DNA of 64,000 nt from Thysanoteuthis rhombus (taxonomy: Eukaryota > Mollusca > Cephalopoda > Oegopsida > Thysanoteuthidae): the NCBI GenBank assembly GCA_963457665.1, contig OY735203.1, positions 21,805,674 to 21,869,673 on the forward strand, given 5' to 3'. Under the pieces are notes generated by a model that ran no database searches, had not been told where the DNA came from, and worked only from the letters and a program-made list of their open reading frames with translations. The position numbers were made by a program, and so were the translations under genes. This document shows positions 1 through 12,550 of the stretch, one piece after another (the first letter of the stretch is position 1; every line of letters starts with the position of its first letter).

Positions 1-815
1 ACATAGTCTTAGTTGACCTCTGCCTCCCTTGCTAAAATTTGACGGCTCTAAAACGTGGCTTTCTTCAGGTTGCTCTGCCATAATACAAAATGTAAATGAA
101 AAAGTACAGGACTGCCATTCTTGAGTCGATTTCCACACACTTTTCAAACGACCCAGAAACGTGTTGGCTTCTTATCTCCATTTAGTAAATTGTACGATCA
201 TGACCTTCTCGGTTGATATTGGAATGCCCAGTTCTCACGAGACTTGTTATCTAATCACAACAGCTCGCTTGCTCACACCACGTTGCTGAACATACAAAAT
301 AATAAACATTGTGTTTTCCGTAACCCTGGACGCTTCCACTCAAATGTAAAAAAATTGCTGACGAAACTATCTCCAAACCATAATTCTAAACAATGAACTC
401 TTCCACTTGAATAATTGTGGTAGTTTATTGATGATCCGATAGAATTCAAATATAGGTCGCTCCTGCTTTTTTAAAGTTCGCTTTATGCCATTTTTCCAGG
501 GTTTCCAAATAAAATAAAAAAGTGGAAAACGGAAATAGCTTTCTGCTTTAGTTTTGCTGCGAGCCATAGAAGCATTGCGATCCCATATCGCCCCTTTTTA
601 CATATCAGGTGACTGTGCTCTCCACCAGCACAACCTTGGCTTGACAAACCATCTTTTTGCGAGGGAAACCTATACATCCGTGATTAACGGAGGGATCAAC
701 TTTTTTCCCTGTATTTACCATTACTGTATTTGCCAGAATGTTGAAAGTGATATATTTAAATTTTGCTGTTGATATTCAAAAACACTACAATACCTTCGCT
801 CTGGATTAGAAGAGA
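1..815. other. AT-rich DNA, nothing recognised
   Basis: No long open frame, repeat array or transposon motif was seen. Only short chance ORFs are present on both strands. Confidence 0.5.
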
Positions 816-817
816 AC

Positions 818-862
818 GAAAAAAACAAAAAAAAACAAAACAAAACAAAACAAACAAAAACA
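818..862 (+). repeat. A-rich (AAAAC)n-like low-complexity tract
   Basis: Runs of A interrupted by single C form a degenerate AAAAC/AAAC tract. It could be an old poly-A-like retroposon tail or simple slippage. Confidence 0.7.
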
Positions 863-879
863 CCACACCACAGTACGGC

Positions 880-1725
880 TATGATAATTGGGGAAGAGCT
901 GAGATGAGATAAGTGCTGAAGACCTGAAGAGACTTACTGACACTCAGCCTCTGAGGAGAAATTGACCAAATGGTTAACAACATGACCAGTGAAGAAAGTA
1001 GATTAACCAAGAAGGGGTACAAAGACAGGCGCGACGGGGTAGCAACTGGGGATTATGAGAACGATTAGGATTCGATCATGCAACCAAATGGTCCCAGAAG
1101 AAGCAATACATTGTCATCCAAGCAAGTAGACCAGATATGGTAGTTGTACAATAGGAGAAGAGAACATGCCAAATGATAGACATGGCTGTACCTTTGGACT
1201 ACTGAGCAATCATGAATAAGTGTGAAAAACTGAAACAGTATCAGGATTCGGTCGGGGAGCTGGAAAGGGTGTAAAACATGGTAGTGCCAATAATAGTAAG
1301 CACACTTGGAACAGTGCCAAAATCTCTGAAATCATGATTTAGGAAGTTGGAGATTCTTCATTGGATTGATTGAGACTATGAAACCACAACACTGCTGGGA
1401 TATGCAGGGATATTGAGGAGGGTATTGAAAATAAGAGACTAACGACCCTAAGTTGTTATGATCGGCTTGAAAGAACAAGACCAGTGTGAGATGAGCGGAT
1501 GAGGATTAGAACAGTACAAACCAGAGCGCTGCTGTGATCTGTAAGGACGCTGAAAGGAGGGCTTTGAGACCCGAGAAGACTTACTGTCACTCACACTTCA
1601 GCGATCAGAAGGCACTGTGGTGGACTGTGGGAACACTGAGCGGGGGCCCCGGGATTTGAGGAGACTTAGTGTCACTACGTCTCTGGTAATGACCATCAGA
1701 CACCTAGCGTGAACACGCACACACG
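880..1725 (+). mobile_element. R4/Dong-like non-LTR retrotransposon, 3' end copy A (endonuclease region and 3' UTR)
   Basis: This is a decayed 3' part of a non-LTR retrotransposon with a restriction-like endonuclease (RLE). Translating around 1131-1210 gives PDMVVVQ-stop-EKRTCQMID followed by MAVP. That fits the RLE signature PD-X(12-14)-D (PD at 1131-1136, D at 1179-1181). It continues into KCEKLKQYQDSVGELERV and a GTVPKSL-like segment, which are typical of the C-terminal part of R4/R2-group proteins. The 3' UTR (about 1510-1725) matches the 3' UTRs at 35470-35690 and, on the other strand, 51400-51650. In-frame stops show it is dead. About 920-955 resembles an internal 3' UTR module, so the 5' side may be rearranged. 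Assignment to the R4 clade is from remembered family motifs. Confidence 0.7.
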
Positions 1726-1736
1726 TGACTGCTTCG

Positions 1737-1828
1737 ACTACTACTACAGCTACTTCTACTATTACTACTACTACTACTATTACTACAAATAATAATAATA
1801 ATAATAAAAATAACGATAATGATAATGT

Positions 1829-1859
<31 letters not shown>

Positions 1860-1908
1860 AAGAAGAAGAAGAAGAAGAAGAAGAAGAAGAAGAAGAAGAA
1901 GAAGAAGA
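1737..1908 (+). repeat. Compound trinucleotide array (ACT)n-(AAT)n-(AAG)n
   Basis: Directly after the R4-like 3' UTR come (ACT)n to about 1785, (AAT)n to about 1808, a degenerate GATAAT piece, then about 26 units of AAG (1830-1908). The AAT part matches the tail type of this family. The flanking ACT and AAG tracts are probably later slippage products. Confidence 0.9.
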
Positions 1909-1909
1909 T

Positions 1910-2770
1910 TCGTTTTATTACTTTCATAATGATTGCTTTTAGCTCCAAGACTGCACATTCCCCATAACACAATTAAGAGGGACAAGCGTTAAATGCTTTG
2001 CTACCTGTTAATGTCTGCATACAAGAATTGAAGCTTATTCTATTACGAAGATATTCCAGGAGAAAAACTGTCGTTCCATTGTTCGAATCTATCTTCCAGG
2101 GATACGATTTGCTTCAATTATTTCATGTCTAAATCATTTTTTCATTATAGCAATCAGAAATCGTTTCACTTGTATTTTGAAAAGTATTTTAGCAACTTTC
2201 TCGCAACTATTTATAACATTCTTCCCTTCTTCAAAGACAACTTCCCGGGAAGATTCAATTTAAAGCTTTCTTTTAACGACGTACATCATATTTTATATCC
2301 CACTGGCACTTCTGCTTCTTCCATTTTTATCTTTTGTCTACCATTTCTTATTTTAATCTTTTTTTCCTATTCATTTTACTGCTTATATTCTTCCGCCATT
2401 TCCCATTTTCAGAAAATCTTGTTGCCCTCCAGTTTTCTGTTCTTTCGATCCCATATTCCTCATCGTGCGCATGCGCAAAACATTCTATGGACTCTGGGGA
2501 GGGTTAGAAGGAAAGTGGTGCCGAAATCAATTTGATTTTCGGTTCTAGGAGGCGCCTTTCATGTCTGATCCAATACACCCATGCCATGAACCCACGCCCA
2601 AAACTACAAACAGGCTGCTGATACTTATTCGAACCAAACTTTGAGTGATCGTTTACAATACACAGTAAGACATTACCCACAAAAATACCAATAATAATAA
2701 ACCATTGAAAAATATCAGCAAGTTCCTTTGTTTTTAGTTAGAGTATTATTTCTCTTATCAACGAGTATAA
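1910..2770. other. Unannotated T-rich DNA
   Basis: A 136-codon open frame at 2125-2535 (+) is T-rich and Phe/Ser-rich. It has no recognised motif and is treated as chance. Nothing else was seen. Confidence 0.5.
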
Positions 2771-2773
2771 ACA

Positions 2774-2827
2774 TACACACGTAGACACACGTAGACACAC
2801 GCGCACACACGCATATATATGTGTATA

Positions 2828-2869
<42 letters not shown>

Positions 2870-2953
2870 CTATAATATGTATGTTTATATATATATGTAT
2901 ATATGTATGTATGTATGTGTGTATATATATATATATATGTATATATATATACA

Positions 2954-3023
<70 letters not shown>
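2774..3023. repeat. (AC)n/(AT)n compound microsatellite with GTAT interruptions
   Basis: ACAC-rich start, then TATATATG/TATGTATG patterns, ending in an almost pure (AT)n run of about 65 bp at 2957-3023. The Tyr-Ile open frames here are translations of the repeat. Confidence 0.95.
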
Positions 3024-3026
<3 letters not shown>

Positions 3027-3960
3027 GTACTTATGTCTGTGTATTAGTATGTCTGCAATGGAAAACCAATAGTTATACGGCGGCGTATTGAGTCTGTCAC
3101 TATGAATGTAAACATGAGTTCTTCGATATGAAAAAAAGTACTGTCTCTGTATATGTTCAAATCTACATCTATAAATACAATGTTTTGTTAGTTACACTAA
3201 ATTGGTCACACTAAATTTATGTTCGTATCTAAGAATGTAGACTAACTACGACTTTTAAATTTTGCATACATAACCCATACGTCGGAATACAACGCTATCA
3301 AAAACACAGAAGATTCCCATAATCAAAGAAGATTTTAGATTCTTAAAATCTATCGACTTGAAGAGGACGATGAGAAAAAAACAAACAAATGATCAGTTTT
3401 CTATTGTTATGATGTAATTAACCGATCCCTCATCCGAGCATAAGATGGACATGGAGCAGGGTTGGGGTATTCTGTAGGTATTTAATTGCAAACGTACTCG
3501 TTGCAAGTTTCAAACAGCTTTCAGAATCCCTGTACTTGAAGTGGGCATCAATATAAGGGAACAGTTTTGTATTGTTATCAAGCAATCTATCTCAACATAT
3601 AGAATAACACAGTGAAGTTATCGCATGCGAGAAGAAAATAACACTCATTTTGGTTGTATGGGGAGTTCTAGGCATTATTTTCCAAAATTGAGAAAAGTGC
3701 AAAATATTCAGGATATGGATATATTTATAAAAAAAAGTTTGGTTAGTTTTACATATTGTTGATTTTATTGAAAAAGACAATGAGACTGAGATAAAACAAT
3801 TGATTAAGACATGTTTTAGTTTACCAATACGCTTTCCATTGTATATTGCTTCAAGTGAATATTTAGTATTTTTAATGATATAGTTAAAAAAGGGGAACAG
3901 TGATCCAACGTAAAGAATAGGAACAAAGAACCAAAAACGTAGAATATTGGAGAGCCGATA
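3024..3960. other. Unannotated DNA
   Basis: A 123-codon open frame on the minus strand (3592-3963) has no recognised domain. It may belong to the piggyBac-like remnant next to it, but nothing shows this. No repeats of note. Confidence 0.4.
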
Positions 3961-5260
3961 CAATTAAACAAGTTTTTAATGTTTTATCGTATGGTTTTGT
4001 GACTCTCCTCTTTCTTGGCGTGCCATTATTCAAATACTCGAGGAGATGAACCTTTGCATAAAGCAATGTCACCAGTAGCACACTTGAATCTAGGGGTTAT
4101 ACGCTTGTTCCTTGTATAGCCATGTCGACTAGAAGCAAAGGGCTAAATATGGAAATTTACCATTGTGCATAGTGCTGATTTCCATTCATTATCCAGAGAA
4201 CCACGTATTGTGATATGGCGAGGAATGATATAATTGAAGTTGACAGGATCATTCACCAACTTCATCTTGAAATCTGTATGTGCAATACTTGACTCTTCGA
4301 AGTGACATAATGCTAGGTTGGCATTTGTACAAGAAACTAAGGATTCTTGCGAGCTGACTTCTCCGTGGGAATATGATTTGCCTAAGAGCCTCATCTCCCT
4401 TACTATCAGTGTGAACATGCTTATGGATATCAATGAATGCAGCATTTAAGATTCGTTTCTGCTACATGCAGACGTGGACCTGTGCCATGATTCTTTGTCG
4501 TCCGTGATGAACCAGGAAACGGTGTTCTGCGTGTTGAGATAAAGTCTTAGTTCAAGATCCTGAAAACGAACGGCCAGTAATCTCACGGTATCAATTTCAG
4601 CAGAGTAGAGAGTCAATTTTCCTCTAATTGGTATCTCCCATTCATAAACTCACGTGGATAAACTTTGTGGGCAGTATTAATCAGTCTATTACTATAGTGT
4701 TCCTGCAAAGCCTTTGCAAATTGGATTGATCTGAATCGAGAATCTGCAACCAACTTACAGCCTGTTCTATGCGTGTTCCGTAGATTCCTCGTTGTTACTT
4801 TCGGTCCGAGCATCTCTGAATAAGGTGTGTGAGCCATGATATCCTTATTTTCATAAGGCTTGAGGGAGATACAAAATAGCTTGAAACAGCAGTGCTAAAA
4901 CTTTTCATTTCATTGCCAACTGTTCATGGATTCCTGATGATTTTTGTCTCCCTTTTGAGGGAATGAGGAGAGGATTTGGTTATGCTATCATCTGGGCGTA
5001 AATTGCTCTTTGCTGTGAGTGCTTTCTGAAGCTGCTGTCTTACCTACTCGGGAAAGTATTTGCTAGTCACTATCTTGAATATCTATGTATCTGAGGGCAC
5101 TCGGCAATATCTTGAAATCTTTGGCGGGATATCATCCTTCTGAAACCAATGACTGGGGAGATACCGTTGACATTATCCATTTGGTATGTTTGTTTCGTTT
5201 TGAAAGATGATAGAAAAAGAAACCCACCGAGAACGTAGATCATATCTGCATGTGTCAAGT
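3960..5260 (-). pseudogene. piggyBac-like DNA transposon transposase remnant
   Basis: Three minus-strand blocks fall in the order expected for a piggyBac-type (DDE_Tnp_1_7) transposase. The block at 5258-5070 contains MISRQRFQDIAE, like the conserved helix near the N-terminus of the core. The block at 4960-4860 gives FTP-like and HSLKGR-like pieces only by shifting frame. The block at 4837-4613 contains VADSRFRSIQFAKAL followed by INTAHKVYPREF, like the family's 'DSxFxSxxxAxxL...KTAxxxFP' segment. The more C-terminal part (4445-3960) is open in pieces but not diagnostic. Stops and frameshifts between blocks show a dead copy. No terminal inverted repeats were located. Block order supports the call, but the match is from memory and another DDE family remains possible. 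Confidence 0.42.
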
Positions 5261-6997
5261 CCCTACAGCCCTGACCTTTTTTTGTGTTTCTTATTCGTTG
5301 GTGGCAAGGATCGTGGTCCTATCAATATAGGACATTGGGAAGATATGTGGACAAAAATCAATCTTGCTCTCCATTTTAAAAGGATTCTAAGGCTTTGGTG
5401 GAGGTCCCAGTGATATTTATTTGGTAATTGAAGGAAAACTCATTCAGTCATTCAATTTGTGCTGACGTATTTCTTTTCAAGTTTGATTGTTTTCCAATTG
5501 AATAATGTTTCAATAGATAAAGACCAGTCAAATTCCATTACGAAATAAAACACATACTGGTTGTTAAATTAGCCGACGAGATGTTTCAGGATAAAAATTA
5601 ACTTAAAATTATTAAATGAAAAAAACAAATAAACAGTGAAACATGTCTGACCTCCTTCCGTTCACATCTGCTTTTTCTTCCTCAAGTTTTTTTTTTACTT
5701 CGCGGACCTGAGTACTCAGACTGCACATCTCCATCACTTTCCCTGTTAAAGATCACGAAAAAATTCAACCCCTCCTCCTCTTCAGAATTGACCGTACAGC
5801 TTGCATTTACAGTCATATAAATTTGCTTTGGTACTGTAAAAGTAGATGCCTTGCTCCCCTCTTTCAAGTATGTTTTGCTGTTCATTTTCCGCTGCAGATG
5901 TTATGCTGCAAAATATATAATATCGTTTATTGCAAAGATAAAGAAATATATTCTAGGTCTGCTCCTGGTCGTGCCCTGATATAAGGTCGATATATTGGCC
6001 AAAATGGACCACGCAAGCGCCACTGATAGTGGCATTGGTATTTAGAACAATCAGTATTCGAGACAAGGTTAGACTTGATTTTCTCTCTCAATGATCAAAC
6101 TAGACTCGCTATCGTAGAGGTGGGGCAAGGTTTGAGTCTATACTGCCGTAGTCCGTTGTATATACCTACTTCCTTAGAAATTGTCATTCCACATTATCCT
6201 AGAACTATCACAGAGGAAGTAGATGTGGCCAGTTATTCATCTCCTATACTTACTCCTATACCTACGTAGGTGCCGAATATTCAGTATTTTTGAAAGCTGT
6301 TATAATTTACTAGTAGATTATTAATCCATCATGCATACGCTATCAGCTATTCCAATCTATGATTCTATGAAAAGCCGAGCATTTACTTAACGAGTTAAAG
6401 ATGTAAGCACCTTTCAGATTGATATTCTTGTATACAAATAAGCCAGAATAACTAGGGTTGATTTGGGTTTGGAAGGAATGATAAAAAATCCAAGCTAAGT
6501 AAGTGTTTTCTGGTCGTTGTGGAGAATACCTTTAGAAAATACATAGTTCTTTAGTCAAGCAATTGAGTATTGAAATATATTTAATTGTAAATTCTTTAAT
6601 ATAGGAGAAAAGTGCTAAATGATTTCAGACTGAAAATTCAAAAAGATTCGTTATAAAGGAAAATGTGGTTGGAAAGAATAAAACTGATCAGATAAGAATT
6701 CCTGTACATGAAACATCGATTTTGTAAAAAAAAAATGCAACTCCGGGTTTGGAAGAGCCAAATTGAGAGGAACATTGCGATACCAACATCCAATACTTGA
6801 TTGCAAAAATGGATGTGAGCTGGGCAAATAAGAAAAAGAAATGACAACAGCTTGAGTAAATAATTGGTGTCCGTGTGACAGTAAACGCAGTAGAAAAAGA
6901 TCAGACATAAGATGGAGGGACTAAACAAGACGTTTTTATGGCTGACATTAGCACAATCACACTTGCCATGGAGGGATATGGGAAAGTCCTGTAGTGG
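5261..6997. other. Unannotated AT-rich DNA
   Basis: No recognisable transposon protein, array or RNA gene was seen. Short open frames on both strands look like chance. Confidence 0.45.
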
Positions 6998-7008
6998 ACA
7001 CACACACG

Positions 7009-7090
<82 letters not shown>
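6998..7090. repeat. (AC)n(AT)n compound microsatellite
   Basis: About 30 bp of (AC)n with one CG interruption switches abruptly to about 60 bp of pure (AT)n. Confidence 0.97.
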
Positions 7091-7091
<1 letters not shown>

Positions 7092-8690
7092 GTTGCTCTA
7101 ACGATTGAAGTAAACCGCCAACGGTAATGTAAGGGCCAAAATAACTGCTTTCACTCCAAGTCGCCATTTTATTCATCCATCGTCTAAATCTGCTCAATTT
7201 GTTACTTCCAATACAGATAATTATATCGTAAAGAAATGGATACGTAATCCAACAATAATATCAATAAAACCTGTTAATTTATTTTGAAATTCTATCAGAA
7301 ATGGTCCTCCATCATTAAACGATGAATGAATCATTTGGCGTAGACAACGTGAATGGAATAAGAAAAAAGATGATCTATTAGGAATATCATACAACTGAAA
7401 ATAAAACATCATCAGAATTGGCAGCCTTGAACAAGTGACATGACTCACATTTCAATATGCCAACAAGTCAGTCAGTGATGGTTATCGTTGCTACAGATGC
7501 TACCGCATCTAAAAATCAATACATCGATTTAATATATAAATTATCAAGGTTAAATGTGCTTCGGTTAGATATGTATTTTTTAAAAGTTCAATGACTTTCA
7601 TTGACCAGGCCGACTTAATTTGTATGGCAACAGCGTTTTACCGATTGCAAGTCCAACCGACAGATGGTACCACGTATTTTACACCGTCCGCAATAAGGCG
7701 GCGGGTGCTTCATGTACGTGCATTACATACCAGAAGGTTACAAGTCTTCGGTTGATCATTATTAGTGCGCAGTATGGAGTAAATACGATAAAACCTCGCT
7801 ATAACGAACTAATTATGAAGCAAGGGTGGTTGTTAAGGCAGAAAGTTCGGTATATCCAATAGTTTCTTTAGGCAAATGACTGATGCAAGGGTCCTGTCTT
7901 TTTTTTTATGTGTGGTTCTTTACGTGTTTGTGTGTTCTTGCGCTCTTGGCCGTACCGTCCTGTTTACAAACTCAAATATGGCCATCAGTACTCCACTAGG
8001 ACTTTTTAAAAACATTCATTCTCATTTTTAGAAAAAAAAAATTTTTTTGACCCCTTTGTGGCCTCATTTTGACGAAAATATCTTATAATTAAGATCCACA
8101 TTGTCCAGAATATAGATGTTTCTAGATGTTTCTGGATGTTTTTACTCTGTTTTACATGTTTTCCATCTGTAAAATCTGGATGTTTCTAGATATCTTTAAC
8201 TATATTTAAAATGTTTCCAAGTAGACAACACCATCGATGTCATAAATCGAATTTATTCTGACTGCATTTATTCTCTGATTCAACATTTATCCACCTGGCT
8301 TCTGATTTTGACACTTCAGTTGTTCAATTATTGTCTATGATGATGAGTTCTATAATATCAAATCGAGATATATTTAGGGCCGTAATTTTCACAAACTCAG
8401 CCCAGCTGTTGCCACGCTCATGCCCGTCAAGAACTTCTAACTTAGTCTCCACGGACAGCGTATTTTTCTATATGCTTCCCTGAAAGTGTGCAGAGGTGTA
8501 TTTCATGCAGAATATGGCAGATATGTATGCAAAAAATAAAAAGATGCTAGGCGGTAACCACGGAAAGGAAGACACGTTGACACAAATGGGTATCGAGAAT
8601 ATTCAAAATACCTTTTTAATGTGAAATGTATACAAATTGAATATACAAACACACATTGAAACAGTCATATACAAAATTCAAGGCCTTAAA
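7091..8690. other. Mostly unannotated DNA
   Basis: Contains a pogo-like terminal sequence near 7788-7860 and a small GATGTTTCT-rich stretch at 8117-8215. No coding evidence. Confidence 0.4.
7785..7862 (+). mobile_element. Possible pogo/Tigger-type terminal sequence
   Basis: The string AAACCTCGCTATAACGAAC resembles the AAACCTCGTTATAACGAA-type ends of pogo-superfamily elements. A second related segment with AAGTTCGGTATATCCAATAG follows. No partner inverted repeat was found in the window, so this could be a solo end. A decayed pogo-type transposase lies far away at about 25 kb. Confidence 0.35.
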
Positions 8691-10325
8691 CCTTCACTGT
8701 AGTGTTATAAATATTATAATTCTTTTCAAACTCTTTAAACCTATTGATGGCACAATATATTCCAAAGTTTCATCACTCTATTGCTGAAAATTAACTTCCT
8801 TCTTCGTCTATTTACTTTAACTATACATGAATGGCCTTGCAGTCCTTTCTACTCGCTTTCAGTAAAAGATACATCAAAGTCTTCTGATTTTAAACCACGC
8901 AAAATCTTAAACATTCTTATTGCATCAAGATGTCTTCCAAATCCTTCTTGTCTTATAATTACCTTAGGTCTTTTAATCTTTCCTCATATTCCATACCTTT
9001 CAAATCTGGAATCAACTTTGCTGTTCGTCTTTAAACTTTTTCTAAAATATCTTTCTTAATCTGCTCCCCGTACGTTTACCAGACTTGAAGGGAGTGTAAA
9101 CGGTGCACAAGGACATAAGTACGATATTAAATAAGGTATGAGTCGTTCTCTATAAGTGAAAAAGTATACTCAATCAGTCCCAATGCTCTGGTCAGCTGGC
9201 TGTGGCACTTGCAATTTTTGCTCCTTTTCATCTCTTACAATATGTATTTATTTTCCTTCATACAGTAATCGAAACATGGGTGTATATTTCCCATATGTGA
9301 CACCTTACATTTATCTTCATTAAAAGTAAATTACAATTCTCCAGACCCTATCATTGATTTATGTAAGTCTTCCAGGACTCTCACTTAGTCAACCAGCGAT
9401 AAAATTGAATATTACTATTTGGTTTCATTTTTGTAAATTTTGAGTCCGGCTGATCATCAATGAATAATTAAAAAGCGTACTGGTGCAAGCACTGACCTCT
9501 GTGGCAAACCATTGATTTCACACTTCCAGTCAGATTTAATACTGCTTGAACTTTTTCCCATCCTGTTGGGAGTCTTCAAACTATGTAGTTTACCAGCTGC
9601 TCCACATATTAGCGATTTGTAAATAAGTCTACAATAAGGAAGTTGGTCAAAAACTTATTTAAAATCTAAATACCATTATTCCCGATAATTTTATCTATTA
9701 TTCTCTTCACAAATTAATCACGGATTCAAGATGACTCACAAGTCTATTATATCCAGTAACAGCTTTGTCATCTATTTTGATACAGTGGTGATGTTCACCA
9801 ATTTCAGTATCTAGTGCAGTTTATACTCGTCAAAAGATTTCAGAAAAAAGTACAGTGGAAAGTATAAAACACCTGCAGATTCCTCAAGCATTCATGGTTG
9901 AATCTCATCAGATCCCATTACTTTCTTGGCTTTACAGTCAAGAACTTTTTTTTCCATCTGTAGGTGTGCAGATAATATTTTCAATTGTATAATCTTCTAC
10001 TTGCCCATTGAATTCATACGGATCTTCGTCATAGATACAATGCATGAAGTCACTGAACCAGATATTACCTTCATCAACTTTTCCAAGGATCATAGATGGA
10101 AAGAAATGGTTTAGTTCACTTTCTATTTTATATTCATCATTTACTTCTCGATCATCAACTGTTTCAAGTTTACCAATTGCTCTTCTCGACCTCTTGTTCA
10201 CATACATGATGGAGGCTCTCGGAATTATCTCAACTGTTGGGTAGAGCTGTTTTGCATACTCCTCCTTGGCGATTCGAAATTTTTTATTTGCTACATTCCA
10301 AAGACTGCAAGCTGCAACCACGCAA
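8690..10325 (-). mobile_element. CR1/Jockey-type LINE pseudogene, RT domain to C-terminus
   Basis: On the minus strand a decayed reverse transcriptase reads from about 10321 down to about 8690. At 10321-9938 a 127-codon open piece (KEEYAKQLYPTVEII to LNHFFPSMIL) corresponds to the linker and start of the RT domain in CR1/Jockey elements, where an 'F-F-S-S-V-F' type motif is normal. Near 9540-9460 SDWKCEINGLPQRSVLAPV recalls the conserved GVPQGSVLGP box, followed by an IND-like segment. Near 9335-9300 FNEDKCKVSHMGN matches 'NxxKCxVMHxG'. At 8960-8770 DAIRMFKILRGL then FSNRVMKLWN matches the CR1 C-terminal 'xxKILxGL...FSxRVxxxWN'. Many stops and frameshifts interrupt it. No clear 3' tail was recognised. 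Confidence 0.75.
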
Positions 10326-10640
10326 GCAATTGCAAGAATTCCTTCACATCAATGTCTTGATGCACACACAACCGATGAATGTTTCTCACATTTATCGAAC
10401 TTTACTTGTGGTGGCCGAATTTTTTGCAACATTCGTATGATCAACGTGTTCACCAATTTTTGTTTCAAATTTTGATTCTTTATTTCCAAAACGCTTTTTG
10501 TTTATGCACTGCTTTTAACACTTTTTATAATTGCTATTTTCGTGTCCATGCTTTTCCGATCTCATTTTCCACTTGGATACAGTCCTTATGCTGACAGGAT
10601 TTTTACCACCTTATATTTAAAAAATGTCTGTGTCATGTGT
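10326..10640. other. Junction between CR1-like and R4-like remnants
   Basis: Overlapping chance ORFs only. It may be the 5' remainder of the CR1-like copy, but no motif shows this. Confidence 0.35.
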
Positions 10641-12461
10641 GGTGTGTAGGGCAATGTGCTTCGTCATAAGTTTCTTTGATCGTTGATCCATTGATTGGAG
10701 TTCATCCTTTGTTCATCAAAGAAATGATCCTGTGTATCTTGCTACCCCTACTGTGTACTTGTCCATCCCTTTTATCGAATTCTCACAACCTAGCTTAAAT
10801 TTAAATTTCAATATTTTCCCCATTCTCCTCGAGTATTCTTTCTATTTTGCCAATTGTTCTGATAGCTTTGTTGTCCGGTAAGTCTATTCCTTCCCAAGAA
10901 TTAGCTCCTCCCTGCACATTATCAATATTTACACTCTCTATTCTAGATCCTATTCCAATATCATCACTGTATTCATTACCTTTGCTGAACCACTTTTTGA
11001 GATCTTCCTTGTTCTTTCCGATATCTTTGTCATCAAATATTCTACTCTTTAGTTTTTCTCAGAGTTGGGTATGAATATCAGCATTCATTCGTTAACGTTG
11101 ATTATCCTGAGGCATTCCTGGATCAAGTAATGTCATGTGTCGTACACTTTTATCTTTTAACTATCAAAAATGTTGTAACACTTTCTCTCCTCTTCTGTGC
11201 TCCTCCAAGAGGGTCCTTTGGTCAATGTCATTCTGACCTTTGGTTCCTTTTTTTCCATCCTGTCTCTTTTTTTCTGTCAAGAGTCCTATACTTTGCAAGT
11301 GATTGAATATTCTCTTTCAACTCTTTGTCCAGTCAGAATTTTCGATATTGGTCGTAGGCATGTGGTTGGTCTAGAGTTGCTTGATTGGTTCCCTTTTCAG
11401 ATGTCTTTCAGTGGAAATAGTTCTGGCTCTGGTCATTCATTCCAGATCTCGCCTTCTTCTACGCAAGTCGATGGGTTAGTTTGTCTCGTAGCGTGGTGAA
11501 ATTCTTAAGCCAATACCATCAAATCCGAAGACGTTTCAGTGCTTTCAAGTTGGTTATTTTTCTGAAAGTGTGTTCAGCGTAATTGTGATCGATTCCGTAT
11601 TTCTTATCCCCACTCTGCTTTTAAGCTCTATTTTTGATATTATCTAATAATTTTAAAGATACATTTTACCCCTTATAACGTACTCAGATGTTCCAGAAGT
11701 TCTTAGCCGTTTGGTTTTATGTTCTGTCTTCTTTTTCCATTCAACTTTCGGTAAAGTTTTTTTTTTCTTTTTGGGAGGTGCAGTTTTGTATCCTTCTCAG
11801 CCTTGCTCCTTTGGCATGTCTCTTCGGGTGTAAAACTACTAAAGCAAAGGGAACCCCCTTCTTTAGCTTGTCTTGTATGTGCCTTATAGTCTTGCTCAAG
11901 GTCTGTTCATGTGCAATGCACTTTTAATAAACATTTTCCTCTCTCCAGTTGGCAGATCTGTTCTTATTTCCTTTCCAAAGCAATTCATCCGTCCCTCTCC
12001 TTCGAGGTTTCATCTTGTGTCGTAAACATGAATTTCACAATTTGCAAGATATTATTGTTATTGTTGAATTAGGATTTTCCCACGCATTGGCTGTTCGGCT
12101 TGGGTGTAAAAGTCCCACAGTGGTGAATGTCTAATATTTTCAAGAATTGTATCCAGTTCGTGTTGATATCCATTGTTTGCACCATCGAGTCCCCGTCAAA
12201 ACCAAAGTTCCAAATGTATAACAGCCTTACCCTGTGTTAGTTTAGTATATTCCCTGGTTATGTTGTTTCATCCCTTTCCCCAAATAGGCGGTATTTGTTG
12301 GGTTTCGTCAATCTTCGCCTTGACATAGTTAGTCCTGATACATTTGTTTGTGCTACAAGGGTGATGCATTTTGTTTCTCTCTTCAGATTTCCTTTGCATA
12401 AACATTAACATATCCATCGTCTTTGATATTTTCTATCCGTCTTCCGAATTCCCTGTGTAGT
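10640..12461 (-). mobile_element. R4/Dong-like non-LTR retrotransposon copy B (RT and thumb, degenerate)
   Basis: Read on the minus strand from 12461 to 10640. At 11530-11340 the frame gives LKNFTTLRDKLTHRLA, then a stretch ending SNSRPTTC (11381-11358), which parallels SNYRPITY of the copy at 50.1 kb. At 11070-11020 IFDDKDIGKNKEDLKK sits where YMDD-containing RT box 5 should be, with one residue lost. At 10990-10870 NEYSDDIGIG then EGIDLPDNKAIRTI parallels copy F at 34.5 kb. At 10760-10640 TKDELQSMDQRSKKLMT matches the R4-group thumb segment of copy F. Stops and frameshifts are numerous. The 5' boundary falls directly on the (TTA)n array at 12462-12550. Confidence 0.75.
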
Positions 12462-12494
12462 TTAATTATTATTATTATTACTATTATTATTATC

Positions 12495-12548
<54 letters not shown>

Positions 12549-12550
12549 AA
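12462..12550 (-). repeat. (TAA)n array between two R4-like copies
   Basis: About 28 ATT/TTA units with one CTA and one CGT interruption. Read on the minus strand, it is the (TAA)n tail of the 3' UTR at 12551-12640 and the 5' flank of copy B. Confidence 0.93.

Noticed and set aside
1598..1985. Phe-, Leu- and Lys-run frames near 1.7-1.9 kb
   Set aside because: Translations of the AAG array and neighbouring triplets.
2125..2535. 136-codon frame (+)
   Set aside because: T-rich composition, no domain, no neighbouring support; consistent with chance.
2821..3072. Tyr/Ile-rich open frames over (AT)n arrays (also at 7, 17, 30, 32, 55, 59 and 61 kb)
   Set aside because: They are translations of TATATA repeats in several frames and both strands; no coding evidence.
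3592..3963. 123-codon frame (-)
   Set aside because: Phe/Ile/Ser-rich with no motif; not clearly joined to the piggyBac-like blocks.
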